Shown in pieces: positions 34,009 through 45,970 of a stretch of DNA of 64,000 nucleotides. Below the pieces are notes generated by a model. It saw only the letters and a list, made by a program, of their open reading frames with translations. It did no database searches and had not been told where the DNA came from. The stretch is from contig NC_136017.1 in the NCBI RefSeq assembly GCF_048128805.1, positions 17,373,807 to 17,437,806 on the forward strand, written 5' to 3'. Position 1 is the stretch's first letter, and every line of letters starts with the position of its first letter. The position numbers and the translations under genes were made by a program. Source of the stretch: Centroberyx gerrardi. Taxonomy: Eukaryota > Chordata > Actinopteri > Beryciformes > Berycidae.

Positions 34009-36245
34009 CGTAAGAAAACAAAACAAGAATAACCAATAAAATTAACAGTAAACGTATACAACAAATTCTCAATAAACAACATAAATAAATAAATATTACA
34101 TGTCCGAAATGGAGTAGGAAGAAGTAAAATACTTATTTGGTCCTACCCCTTTGCTAAGCTTAATCAATGAACTTACTATTTATAGTCCAACTATTCACCC
34201 CAGTGTCCATCATACACAACTTAAATAGTTACTTCTATGTTCATCGTCTTTATACATACATACTCTATGTTCATCCTCTTTATACATAATCAACTTGTAG
34301 GTGCCCATCTGGCATGTCCCAACACTCACAGAGAGAAAGCAAAAAAAGACAAAAAAAAAAAAAAAACCCAAAACAAAAACAATAACAACATCATCATCAG
34401 CGAGCGTCACATTCTTGAGACAAACAAGGGCCCTTCCTCATCCCTGTACCTCGCGAAAATCATTTTTTTGTACATCTTCTTAAACTGCTTGATATTCTTA
34501 CTCTGCTTGAGTTCTACATCAAGACCATTCCACAAAGTCACCCCACAAATTGTAATACACATACTCTTAAGATTGGTACGAACACAACGTTTTTTCAGAT
34601 TCAGTTTTCCTCTTAAGTTATACCCCCCCTCTCTGTCTAAGAACATTTTTTGTATGTTGCCAGGAAGTAAATTATTTCTTGCTTTGTACATTATTTGTCT
34701 TAAATTCCACCAGATCCATGAATTTCACAGCATGTGTCTTTAAAAACAGCATGTTAGTGTGTTCACGATATCCTACATTGTTTACTATCCTTATGGCTCT
34801 TTTTTGTAGTATACATAATGAGTGTAAGGTGCTTTTGTAGGTGTTACCCCACACCTCCACACAGTAATTCAGATACGGTAATACAAGTGAACAATACAGA
34901 GTGTGCAACGCTTTATGATCCAAAATATGCCTTGTTTTTCCCAGAACTGCAACACTCATTGCCAACTTTGCTCGCACATATTTTATATGAGGTTTCCATC
35001 AGATTTTGTGGTCTAATATCACACCCAGAAATGTATTTTCATATACTCTTTCTATATTAACATTATCTATTAGCACTTGTACGTGTGTGTTTATTTTACG
35101 ATTTCCAAATAGCATAAGTTTGGTTTTGTTCAAATTTAATGATAACTTGTTTGTGTCAAACCACCGTTTTAATTTACTCATTTCTGCCGTAACCACCTCC
35201 AAAAGCTGCAGCAAATTCTCCCCAGAACAAAAAATATTGGTATCGTCCGCAAATAAAACACATTTCAGTATCTTTGATACCCTGCATATGTCATTTATGT
35301 ACAAAATAAACAATTTCGGGCCTAATACTGACCCCTGTGGGACTCCACAAGTAATATCCATACATGTTGATTTGTAGTCATCTATCTGTACAAATTGTTG
35401 CCTATTTCCTATATAGCTTTTCAACCAATTCAGCACAACCCCTCTGATACCATACCTTTCCATTTTATTGACTAATATATCATGATCAATGGTATCAAAT
35501 GCTTTTTTTAAATCTATAAATACTCCCACTGCATACTTCTTTTTTTCTATACAACTAGTTATTTCTTCTATTAGCTCAATTAATGCCATAGATGTTGATC
35601 TGTTTGTTCTGAATCCATATTGACTGTCATTCAACAATTTATGCTTCTCAATAAAACTGTCTAACCTTTCAATGAAGAGTTTTTCCAATACCTTAGAGAA
35701 CTGGGAAAGTAAGGACACAGGCCTGTAATTAGTAAAGTGATGTCTATCCCCAGCTTTATATAATGGGATAACTTTAGCAATTTTCATTTTACCTGGAAAT
35801 GTGCCAAGTTACCAATGTAAGTTAGTGGTTTTACAATGCCGTCAATGACTTTCTTGACTAGTGTCATATTAATTTCATTCCAGTCAGTAGACGTTTTATA
35901 CTTACACTTACTAACAATATCGATAATTTCCTGTTCTTCTACTGCTCTTAGAAAAATTGAGCTTGGATTTCTATCCCCATAAACATCAACAGCCCCCCCC
36001 CCTCTTCTGGCTGTGGGCCATTGATTTCTTCTGCCAATTTTGGTCCCACATTTACAAAAAAAAAAATTAACCACATCATTCTTATTGTTTATAGTCTTAT
36101 CATTATCAATAAAATACTGTGGGTAACTTATGTTTGTTGATCCATTTCTAATAATGCTATTTAATGCACTCCATATGCCCTTGATGTTGTTTTTATTATT
36201 CTCTAATATTTTATTATAATATTCCTTCTTGCATATCCTCATAAT
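33891..36245 (-). mobile_element. LINE (jockey superfamily, L2/CR1-like), 5'-truncated
   Basis: Minus-strand frames at 35784-36242, 34999-35787, 34672-34977 and 34407-34691 follow one another. The upstream piece has the pre-RT linker. The main piece (262 aa) has KVIPLYKAGDRHHFTNYRPV, SQYGFRTNRSTSMAL, IDLKKAFDTIDHDIL, GVPQGSVLGPKLFILYIND and catalytic LFADDTN. The later pieces have LPYLNYCVEVWGN, LQKRAIRIV and NLRGKLNLKKRCVRT. A (TCTAA)n-like tail at 33891-33913 marks the 3' end, preceded by AT-rich and (TA)n sequence. Three frame changes make it inactive. The RT core is one of the best preserved here. Confidence 0.85.
33970..34003. repeat. (TA)n microsatellite
   Basis: Uninterrupted TATATA run inside the 3' region of the LINE. 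Confidence 0.9.
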
Positions 36246-36535
36246 ATTAGTTAACTTATTTTTATATTTTTATAATCCGCATATTTTCAGTTAGTAGCCT
36301 ACCAACAGCGCTAGGTTCATAATGTTAGAAACTGTGGTTCTTTGGCTCTGCCCATTGAAGTTTAACTCAACCAATGAGATTGATTTTTGATTGATATTTG
36401 AGGATAGGTAGAGGAAAGCATAGAGGAGATGCTCAATCTGTGAGAAGATTGACTGTGAAATTGACTGTGGGTACTGCTTAGAGAGAGGGATGCCAATCCC
36501 CTTGGTGTGTAAATAGTATGTGTTTTTTTTGTACA

Positions 36536-36785
36536 TTATTTACCAATACACAGGATTTGATGTTGCAAACCTTTGTGCCATGCTCCAAGGTGAGCACTCA
36601 TACAGAGGCCTAATTCAGATGTCAAAAGAAGTTTGTACTAACCCATAAATGGTGACTATAGAGGACATCAGCCTATGCTGTCATAAATCTACAGGACCAT
36701 CAGACAGGCCATCTAATCTAGCCCCTATCGGGTTGAGTGTGTGAGTGCCCATTGACTATCATGTGGGAAATTGGGACTGAGGATG
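36536..36785. repeat. Dispersed repeat family, copy B
   Basis: It matches copy A at 10160: ACCAATACACAGGATTTGAT, a CCAAGGTGAGCA block, and a later GACATCAGCCT ... CAGACAGGCCATCTA block. It is diverged and shows no TIRs. Confidence 0.55.
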
Positions 36786-37409
36786 AGTCTTAGTCTAAGT
36801 GGGGGGCCACAAAGGCTATGTTCAGACTGCTAGCCCAAATCAGATTTTTGGCATATCCAGATTGGAGTCAGATTGATTATATCAAGTCTGAACAGCAAAA
36901 AACCACATGGAAACCGATTTTTGCGAATCAGATTTAAAGCTGGGGTAGGCAACTTTGGAGAAAAGAGCAAGACAGAGGTAGAATTTGAACATACACAGCC
37001 TCTCTGCTCCCACCCCTCCCACTCGTTCGTAACGCCTCTCCCCAAAGGAGCTTCTGTGCATTCATGAGTTCGCCTGTCAACTGAACTGAGCTACTGATCG
37101 ATGTGATTCCCAGGTAAGAAGAAACGCTGGTAATAAAAAAAACAAACATTGAGCATTTACATGTTACTCACAGATATATGCCACACTATATATTATCTCA
37201 GAAATGAGTGTAATTGTGCTTGGTAAGCTAAAGACGTTTGAGAAATGAATTAATTTTCCTCGTAGGCGGTATATCAGCCAAGTAGGTTAGCGAGCTAGCT
37301 AGATTACGATAGCATTACCAATATAAACAGTGAAACTAGCCGTAAACATTTCCAAAGCTAGATAGCCACGAATATCATAAAGTAACAACTTTTCTCAATT
37401 ATTAGAGCT

Positions 37410-38325
37410 TCCAAGAAGAGAGCATTGGCTCTGACAATGACTGCACTCCAGTGCCAAGTACATCAGGTGGTCATATTGGACGGACCAGGGGACGGGGAAG
37501 AGGGCGAGGTAGCGGAGGCCCTGCTAGAGGCAGGCAGTCAACCAACAGCCTGAGCTGTGCCTATCACGGGACCCAAGCCTCATCTTCCTCGTCTGCTCCT
37601 CTGCCAGGCCCTCCCACAACAACCTGGTTGGTGCGTCTGCGGGAGATGCCCACAGATCTGGAGAAGATGTGCTGTGGCCAACAACCAGACTCTTGTGTCT
37701 CCATGCTACCACACATTAGGGCTGAACGATTTTGAAAAAATTGCGATTATTTTGACTGATATTGCAATTGCGATATGATTTACGATATTAGAGGGAATGA
37801 TCATTTTTACATCATTATTCTCATTTTCATTGAAAAACATATTAAAATTATTATGGTGTGATTTTTGCGGGGATCTGTACCAAACAAAGATGTTTTCTTA
37901 AGTCTGTAGAATATGATGTGTAGGCCACGAAATCTCACAATCAGCACGACAATATTTAATTTAAAACGGTATTCTGACACACATTTCACCTTTAACAAAT
38001 ATTGCGCCTCCTGCGATTTGAAAATTGCAGTAGGCCATATTGCGATTTCGATAAAATTTTGATTAATTGTTCAGCCCTACCACACATAGATGCTTACATT
38101 TTGCGCCTCGCCAGGAGGATATGGGATGACATCCGGGCTGTTGTTGACCTTCCTAACCCAGGGGAAGACAACAATTTCGATATGCAGCCTATAGACAATT
38201 TGTTGTGTGGCAGTATGGAACACTTGGACATAGACACAGGGTTGTGATTCCCAGTTGCTGCGTCTGGAGAATTTGTGATAGGTATCCTGATCCACATGCA
38301 CAATATGTAGGTTTTGTTTACAGTT
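37410..38325 (+). pseudogene. P2X7 C-terminal-domain-like gene remnant, split by a MITE
   Basis: It begins with SIGSDND and an RG-rich stretch (GRTRGRGRGRGSGG). The cysteine-rich core follows: GWCVCGRC in one frame, then EMPTDLEKMCCGQQPDSCVS in another. After the MITE (37717-38079) come [20 protein letters not shown] and GED, and in a shifted frame [20 protein letters not shown] and [10 protein letters not shown]...[11 protein letters not shown]. These blocks match the zinc-binding intracellular (ballast) domain of P2X7, which occurs in many fish proteins without the channel. At least two frameshifts plus the MITE make it a pseudogene. No transmembrane channel part was seen. Confidence 0.72.
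37717..38079. mobile_element. hAT MITE
   Basis: The ends TAGGGCTGAACGATTTTGAA and AATTGTTCAGCCCTA are inverted repeats. An exact 8-bp duplication CCACACAT lies at 37709-37716 and 38080-38087. It is 363 bp, AT-rich, and has no coding content. It splits the P2X7-like frame between SMLPH and the following residues. Confidence 0.88.
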
Positions 38326-38403
38326 GGGTGCAATTACAATAATTGCTGTTCTGCACTACTACTATGCAAGATCACTGTACTGTAATTTGGTTTATACAAT
38401 ATC

Positions 38404-40152
38404 CAGAGGTGGGAGTAAGTCACACATGTGCAAGTCACAAGCAAGTCTCAAGTCTTAACCTTCAAGTCTCAAGCAAGTCCCAAGTCACTGTGTTTAGACT
38501 CAAGCAAGTCAAGTCGAGTCACTGCTAAACGTCAAGCAAGACAAGTCAAGTCATTGCTCATGTCAAGCAAGTCACAAGTCAAGTCACCATGAAAGAAGCG
38601 CTTAAAACAAGAGAGAAAGGGGTACAATGACGAGCCATGTCATGAGAAAACTGCACCAGTTAGTTAGTTAGTTAGTTAATCTCTACAACTTGGGATGGGT
38701 ATGGTTAGGATTTTATTAATACCAATACCACTATTGATACTGCTTATCGATACCAGTACTTATCAATTTTCTTTTGAGTGCAAAATTTTATGCAAAAATT
38801 ATCAGTGCTACTTTTATATTAGTTTGGGCAAAAAATATTTAACAAAATTGTTTTGCTGATAAAATGAAATAGATTGTTTTCTCAGACACAACATGATGAT
38901 GGGACCAATTGGTATAGATACTGTAAATGTCTGGTAGTTGTTGATACTTGAGAAATTTCTGTTTCTGTTGGTCTTCACTAACTTAATGGGAATATGACTG
39001 TAATATAGTGTGTGTCAACCAATCACTAGTTATTGCTACCTTTGTGAGCTGCAGGTATGTTTTTCTTTTCAACCTTCTTCCTAAAAAATATAGGCTGCTC
39101 TGGTTACATTAGGTTACACTACTGACATTTTAAAATCACTTATTACATTAAAACAGTCATGATAGCATATAATATTGGTATGCTATTTCATCTCTAAGCA
39201 TTTTGTCATTTTTCCTTTAATTAGGCCTTCCATTGACAGTTTTCAACATAGAGGATAGTGACGTTAAAATAGAGAGTTGAAATGACTGATATTAGGTGTG
39301 GAGGGTGACTAGCATGTCTGGATGATCATGGCAGTTTTGAAATCTTTATCTAAGACCCTTGAATGTTGAAATAGATTATCATACCCACAACAGTTTCCCA
39401 CTTTGTATTTATTATGCGGCACACACCTAGTACCTACTGTATAGGCAATTGTTCAAATTGCGCGAAAATGAAACATATATTCTATCTGATGATTACTATT
39501 TTCTGCTGTGGATTGTGTAGACTAATACATCCATTAATTTAGAACACTGAAATTTTAATCCTCATCAAGGAAAAATACCATCTTGTTTGCCTGATCTCGC
39601 AGGATTGCATTTGTCACACAGTTGATTAGAGAGAGGGAGAGACCATTCTGCTGTGGTTGAGTTACATTGACTTTGAACTAGTGAGGGACCGCGAACAGAA
39701 TGATGAAGCTTTGTCTTGAAAAGCTGTCAATTCATAAGCTGTCTTGTCTGAATCAGAAACGGTCTAGTAATATAAGGCTAGAGAGAAAATCAGCGCAGGT
39801 ATGGGAGAATCCTTTCAACATGCTTTCAGCTCGATCCTGTCTTGCATTGTTTTCTAGGTCCTGCTAGACACTGTCTTTTAAGCCTGGGTTGCGCGCACTG
39901 CACTAAAAGTCACCCAATCATGTTTCAAAAACGTAAACGTAACCTAGAAAAATGCAAATATTTAATAAAAAAAAAAAGTCAAGTCCTTTCGAGTCATCTG
40001 TCTCAAGTCTAAATCAAGTCTCAAGTCATGAATATCAAGTCAAAGTCAAGTCGAGTCTTTTATGAATGTTAGTCAAGCAAGTCTCAAGTCCTCAAATTTA
40101 CGACTCCAGTCTGACTTGAGTCAAGTCATGTGACTCGAGTCCCCCACCTCTG
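38404..40152. mobile_element. hAT element with AAGTC-repeat ends, deleted copy
   Basis: TIRs are CAGAGGTGGG at the left and CCCCACCTCTG at the right, with an exact 8-bp duplication ACAATATC (38396-38403 and 40153-40160). Both subterminal regions are arrays of CAAGTC/AAGTCTC units (about 38420-38590 and 39970-40140). Parts match the larger copy at 41493: AGAGAAAGGGGTACAATG near 38615, and TAATAAAAAAAAAAAGTC near 39962. No transposase frame remains, so it is a non-autonomous derivative. Confidence 0.88.
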
Positions 40153-40160
40153 ACAATATC

Positions 40161-41484
40161 ATTTCACTGCAATTAGGATTGTGCAATAATTGCTTTCTTA
40201 CTGCATTTGCACATTTTATGTAAAAAAAAATTTGTATTCGTTTCATGTTTGGTTTTACTTAATGTCCTCATTTAATAAATGAGGACATTTATATCTGCCT
40301 TTCATTTACAATCACAGCATAAACCACACAATACTCCCAACGTGATTTCAGTAAATCTAATTATGCATGAAAGATGACATTTCAGGACATGTGGTATAGG
40401 ATCTTATTTTATTCCAAAATAACACTATATACAAAACAGAAATTTGGGAGATTTTCTTAAAGAAAAAACAATGAATTTGTCATACTAAAAAAATGAAATT
40501 CTCAAACAGTAATATTTACAGTGCCAGGTAAGACTGAATAATGGATTTTGCATGAATTTCAGTCTGCAAAGTGTTCAGTAGGGGTCAGGTAGGACTGGCT
40601 GTGCAGACGGCCTCCATCTTGTGCAGGAGCAATCTTGTACGGTGGTGGACCTTGCCCTTTTGAAAGAATATCACAATTACATATCTGACAGCAGCATTTC
40701 ACTGAGAAATGTTTAATGTAATTTGGCTATATTTCATGAAGTGACAATCTGTCATGCCATGTTTCATGTCATACCTAGCCCTCTGCTGACCTGTGTCTGT
40801 AACTCTAAAGCATCGTAACGGCAGTTGTGTTACTGTAACCTAAATTGGTTTCTTTGAAATTACAACTGTGCTAGTGAGCTAGATCCATGTCGCTACCTAG
40901 ACACAGGATGGCGTTAGCATCCCGGCTAATAATCACCTCTATATGAATGATCGCCGTATCGAAGGCGATTATTCATGTAAAGGCCAAATTTGGAGTTTCC
41001 ACTAACGACTACCATGCAAAATAGTATAAAACATCAGGCTGTACTGTTATCACTGTAACGGCAGGAACCTACAGACAGCAACATTCACCCGCTACCTCCT
41101 CTAGCTTCAGGCTGAGTGAATGTAACTTGGAAAGTCATTGGAATCTCAGCAGTTTCCCTCACCGATATCGTTTAACGGTGATCTGATTCATTTATTTTCT
41201 ATCGGTGTTAACACCACACCTTAAACCAACTGTGCCCTAAAATAAGATTCTGGTTAATTTCTTTTAAATATTCTTATTTTTGAATGTGCCTTCAGAAAAA
41301 CTTGTGGGCAGAGTACAGATGAGCATGAAGTGGGCTGCCATTTAGGTACTATTGTTCAACTAACTAATTTAGACCTTTAAGTGTCCATGACACCACACAC
41401 CACACTAACATTTGCTTTGGTACTAGAAGCCTCTGACTATCTCAAATGATAAGCTATCATCTGTAACCTTTAACCTTTTCAGGT
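40161..41484. other. No gene; contains repeat copy C and a short palindrome
   Basis: Part of the dispersed repeat recurs at about 41020-41150 (AAACATCAGGCTGTACTGTT and AGCAACATTCACCCGCTACC). A TGAATGATCGCC / GGCGATTATTCA inverted pair lies at about 40945-40976. No coding region was recognised. Confidence 0.45.
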
Positions 41485-42350
41485 ATAGTTTCCAGAGGTG
41501 GGAGTAAGTCACACATGTGCAAGTCACAAGCAAGTCTTAACCTTCAAGTCTCCAAGTTACTGTGGTGAGAATCAAGCAAGTCAAGACGAGTCCCTGCTAT
41601 AAGTCAAGCAAGACAAGTCAAGTCATTGCTCAGGTCAAGCAAGTCACAAGTCAAGTCATACGAAATTCTGATGATCTACCCCAGTTTCCACATTAAAATC
41701 AGTTAAAAGACAGTGGTCATGAAAAGTTGAGTTTTATTTTCAACATTAACAAAAACTGTTGCAGCCTGCTTACATCTTATAAATCTTACTGATATTTGAC
41801 ATTTTGTGGCAATCAATAACAAGCCTCCTAAATGAACAACAATGGAGAGTGGGGCTCTGAAATTATAATATAGCCCTATAGCTATAAAAGGCTCTAAAGT
41901 GAAAACAGAAGTACAAAACAAAAAATTGACATCACAATGTTAAGCCTATTAACACATCTGTTACATCTGGCTTAGGTGCTTCTCATATGACACTGTGTCA
42001 TTGTTTTCCTACTTAACTGTTTCTGTGCACAAAAAAAGTATTACATCAAAGCCAAACACAAGTGAATAGTGTATAAAATAAAATAAGTATATAAAAATAA
42101 ATAAAAAATAAATAAAAATATATAGCCTAAAATGTAAACATTACTGACATTACATCAAATCATGAAAACTTATTCAAACTATTCAAGTATATTGGTTTTA
42201 GTATGCCACTGAATACTGACATTACTAAACATTACATCAACCATGAAAACTTACTCAAACTATTCAAGTATAATGGTTTTAGTATGCCATTAAATGGCAT
42301 TCTTCAAGCATGCCTGACTTTTATGGGACATGCTATTCATCTTATTTTGT

Positions 42351-42696
42351 CACACTAGCTAGCATCTTTGCCACAAAGATAAAGGGATATTTCACTTTAG
42401 TATAACTTGTCAAATTTAAGCAGTCCTACCAACTGAATTTTCTGCATTACTGCCACTTAGTGGAAAGAGTGATTGGGATCTGCAACCTATTAACAGAATA
42501 AATCAGAGCCTCTAGGTGGCGGCATACACATGAGAACGGATGAGAACAGTCAATCGCCCCTACACATGTTGTAGAAGAAGATCATTTGCCACACAGGGTT
42601 CGGGACATGAACAACAGAATTTTTCAGAAGTGCTCACTCTTTGTATCTCTATGGGAATATCCCTTTAACTTTGTGGCAAAGATGCTAGCTAGTGTG
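42351..42696. mobile_element. Foldback MITE
   Basis: 41-bp arms beginning CACACTAGCTAGCATCTTTG (left) are mirrored at 42656-42696 with one mismatch. The inner ends show the AAAGGGATATT / AATATCCCTTT motif common in fish MITEs. There is no coding content. Confidence 0.78.
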
Positions 42697-42839
42697 GATA
42701 TTCCCAAACCAAACACATCATACACCTATATGGACAAGACTGCTTAGTTAGATCATTCTCTTTTTAACAAACATGAAGAAAATTACAAATTTTCATTCAA
42801 AATTTACCGACCTTGAAGGCCAATTCATCCCTTTCTAAA

Positions 42840-43015
42840 TTTTATTTGATAGCACTTTGTAGCTCAATTGTGAGCGATGGGGTCACATTATCACCCCGCC
42901 ATGGCTGAACACACGTTCAACAGGTGCACTTGATGCAGGGACTGCCATAACTCTTACCGCCACCTTGAACAAAGAGGGGAGGGTGTGCCTGTTCATGGCC
43001 CAAAACTGAAGGCAG
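42840..43015 (-). pseudogene. hAT transposase dimerisation domain remnant
   Basis: The minus strand reads FWAMNRHTLP, then LFKVAVRVMAVPASSAPVER and VFSHGGVIM followed by PHRSQL. VPASSAPVERVFS is the signature of the C-terminal hAT dimerisation domain (hATC) of ZBED-like transposases. A stop interrupts it after VIM. It is the 3' end of the gene that starts with the BED exon at 45455-45696. Confidence 0.75.
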
Positions 43016-43928
43016 CTCTGTCCATCACAAATGTCCAAATAGTGTTTCAGCTGAATTTGGGGACTGGAACTTGAATCTCTCCTTTTTGCGGTATGCTGAG
43101 AACAGCCCAGACTGACTCTCTGGCTCTGCCATTGTCATTTGGTTCCTGCTCATCGGTGGTTGGGGTGACCTTGCACGCCTCTTTGAGAATCGAGTCTGAT
43201 AAACACAAGCAAAAACAGTAGTCACAAAATGCTCCCATAGGCTTCAATGAAGCCTATGGGAGATGCATGGAGAAGCACACTAAAACCCAACATATCTACG
43301 TCGTATGACCTTTGATGAAGAAATGCCTCTACCAAATGAAAGAACACACTTCAGAGAATACTGACTGATTTTTCCAAATGTGCGCATTCGTTTATTTGCT
43401 GTTGGTCTCCAAATAGTATCCAAAGATGATTATAGGCATACTTTACAGAGCTCATGGCGAGTCAAATTAAAATACTCACCATGGCAAATTAAAAAAAGTT
43501 GCAAGTCCTTGAAAATATTGAGTTTAGGATAAATAAATATTGTTAACAAAATCTGTATTCTTCATTACTTCTCTCTTCCTTTTATTTCGATCCAGAGGCT
43601 GCTTTACGATGATTGACAGGGCTAATAATAGCTAATGTTATGGGAATATCACGTATTCAAATGAAATGTTTTCAAACATTGGTAGGCTATAAACTAACCC
43701 TTAGCTATAAAACAACAAGGGCATACATCTCATGGCTATCAGAAACTTTTAGAAAAACTTTTAACAACGAACTTGATCATCAGAAAATAATGCATCGTAA
43801 TTATGAATGAAGCAATCTCTGCCGTGATAAAATCAACACCTGGGCTGTAATCCCATTTGTCTGGTGCCCTGCTGTGGCTAATCTACCTAACGCCTGGTCA
43901 CCATATCAAAAACTGTAGATTACGTTAC

Positions 43929-44754
43929 CAGTATTGGGGAGTAGTGAACTACATGTAATTAAACTAGTAGTTTAACTACATTTTGCAGTTGCTTGCTGGT
44001 AGTTCAACTACATTCATATTTGCATAATGATTCAAGTAGTTAAATTACTTTTTTGCCATTTTTTGTGTAGTTAACTACTGAAACTACAAACTACAAACAA
44101 TTTTGGGCCATAAAAGGAAAGGAATTATTTTTTATTTTTATTTTACCAATACTGTAATTGAACCCCCTTTGACCAGCCCCGCCCCCTTTTAGAATTTATA
44201 CTGCGGGAGCGAATGGGGAGTAAGCATTCCATTGTACTTGTTACACATGGCAATAAATGATTATTGCTATTTATTAACAAATGTTCAGAGAAGTTGTTGC
44301 ATGCTATTTTAGAAGTTATCTGGCTAACTGAGTAATCCTGCTTGCTGCAATACCCCCACCTGGACTCTAGTTTCTGGAAGAAAGGTGTCTGACTGATGGA
44401 CATTGTATACAAAACCAAAGCTGACATTCCTTGCACTTTCCCATGAATAGTGGGGTATTTTATTTTTTGGTTTATGTATGACCTGTGAACAAGTGGGCAC
44501 TTTTTGCAATAAACTCAATTGAGTGGCAGTTTTTGCTGGCATGTGACTTTTTTGTATTAAATTTTGTTATAATTTCGTATCACATGTACATTGTCAATTT
44601 GATCATTTTTTTTACAAAGTAGTTTGAACTACTTTTTATAAGTAGCTTTAGTTAACCAAACTAGATTTCTCCCTAGGGTAGCTTTGCTGTAGTTCAACTA
44701 CTTCCAGTGTGTAGCTTGCAAAGCTATGCTTTCAAAGTAGCTTCCCCAACACTG
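43929..44754. mobile_element. hAT non-autonomous element (CAGTGTTGGGGA type)
   Basis: Left end CAGTATTGGGGAGTAGTGAA and right end GCTTCCCCAACACTG are inverted repeats, with an exact 8-bp duplication TACGTTAC (43921-43928 and 44755-44762). The subterminal DNA carries AGTAGTTTAACTAC-type motifs. It is 826 bp with no transposase and nests inside the hAT at 41493. Confidence 0.9.
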
Positions 44755-45454
44755 TACGTTACATAACGTTAGCTAACGGGCTCAGAGTTAATTTAGTTAG
44801 GGTATTATCACAGTTTAGCTAATTTACTAATGTTAGTCTGTTACTAACCTCAATCACATATGGATAAGAAGCTCCAGTCCGTTATAAATCTAGCATAACA
44901 TTAACGTAACTTGCATGCAAATAAATTATTGAATTAACATACAAATCAAACGAAATGTAATGTACGTAATGACCTTTCCTTCATTTAACGTTATAGTTTC
45001 CTTGCTGCCATTTCGGATCGTTTCTAATACGACAGTGACCATGATGCATTATAACGTTAAGCATACGCTAGGTCTCGAGTAACAACACTGGCAGCAAAGT
45101 TATTGTAGCAGAGCGAGCACACAATTCAAATTAATGGTGTATTAAAGAGGCGCTTAAAACAGCAGAGAAAGGGAGAAAGGGGTACAATGGCATGTCATGA
45201 GAAGACTAAGGTTACACCTGTAACCACTTAGTCATGAGCACGCAGCTGTGTTAGCTAGTAACGTGCCCGCATAGTTTAACTGGTTATATGGCCCCGAATC
45301 AGTCCCCCGATTGTCTTTTACATTAACGATATGTCTTCTCAATAAAATGCATATTTGATTCGAAGCCAAGTCTAACATAGCTTAAACTTAACGTTAGCTT
45401 TCTAGCTAATGTTTGACCAGCCAATAAGTTAGCTAAAAAGACACATTCACGTAC

Positions 45455-45696
45455 CTTTCTTTGTGGGTTTTGTAGTGACGGATGAAGGTGGATGTTGTGG
45501 TGGTCGTGTCACTGATTTTTGACCTGCAGACCTTGCATACCGCTTTTCTCTTCTTACTACCGTCATCGACAACATAATCCTTGAATCCAAATTTTATTAT
45601 TTTTGGAATAGCCCCCTCCATGATAGCTGCCTCCTGCGTTGGCCTTGGCCTCTGCTGGTCTGCCGCATCATGGTAGGTTGCCAGGTTTGCGAGCAT
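45455..45696 (-). pseudogene. hAT transposase BED zinc-finger exon
   Basis: Minus strand, with possible starts at 45696 or 45621 (MEGAIPK). The peptide has IIKFGFKDYVV, then a KAVCKVCRSKISDTTTTTST segment and FIRHYKTHKER, a BED-type zinc finger (CxxC ... HxxxH) preceded by the usual aromatic positions. The exon ends AAAG|GTACGTGA, a plausible donor. BED fingers bind the transposon ends. The exon itself looks intact, but the rest of the gene is mostly gone. Confidence 0.75.
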
Positions 45697-45970
45697 TGCA
45701 CTAAAAATCACCCAATCACCCAGTTTCAAAAACAAAACGTAACTTCTCAATATCTAGAAAAACGCAAATATTTAATAAAAAAAAAAAGTCAAGTCCTTTC
45801 GAGCCATCTGTCTCAAGTCTAAGTCAAGTCTCAAGTCATGAATACCAAGTCAAAGTCAAGTCGAGTCTTTTATGAATGTTAGTCAAGCAAGTCTCAAGTC
45901 CTCAAATTTGCGACTCGAGTCTGACTCGAGTCAAGTCATGTGACTCGAGTCCCCCACCTCTGATAGTTTC

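Larger units (their letters stand above)
41493..45962 (-). mobile_element. hAT element with AAGTC-repeat ends, larger copy with transposase remnants
   Basis: It has the same TIRs as the copy at 38404 (CAGAGGTGGG ... CCCACCTCTG), with an exact 8-bp duplication ATAGTTTC (41485-41492 and 45963-45970). On the minus strand a BED zinc-finger exon (45455-45696) starts the transposase, and a dimerisation-domain remnant (42840-43015) ends it. The middle of the transposase is not recognisable. Two further elements have inserted in it (42351-42696 and 43929-44754). AAGTC arrays lie inside both ends. Confidence 0.85.

Noticed and set aside
36819-36960. GTTCAGACTG...TTAAAGCTGGGGTAGGCAAC MITE-like termini
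   Set aside because: Only one end of each could be seen and no target duplication, so no element boundaries are given.
38420-38590. Regularly spaced AAGTC repeats that might suggest a CRISPR-like array
   Set aside because: Units are short, irregular and directly inside hAT TIRs with 8-bp target duplications, and the DNA is eukaryotic.
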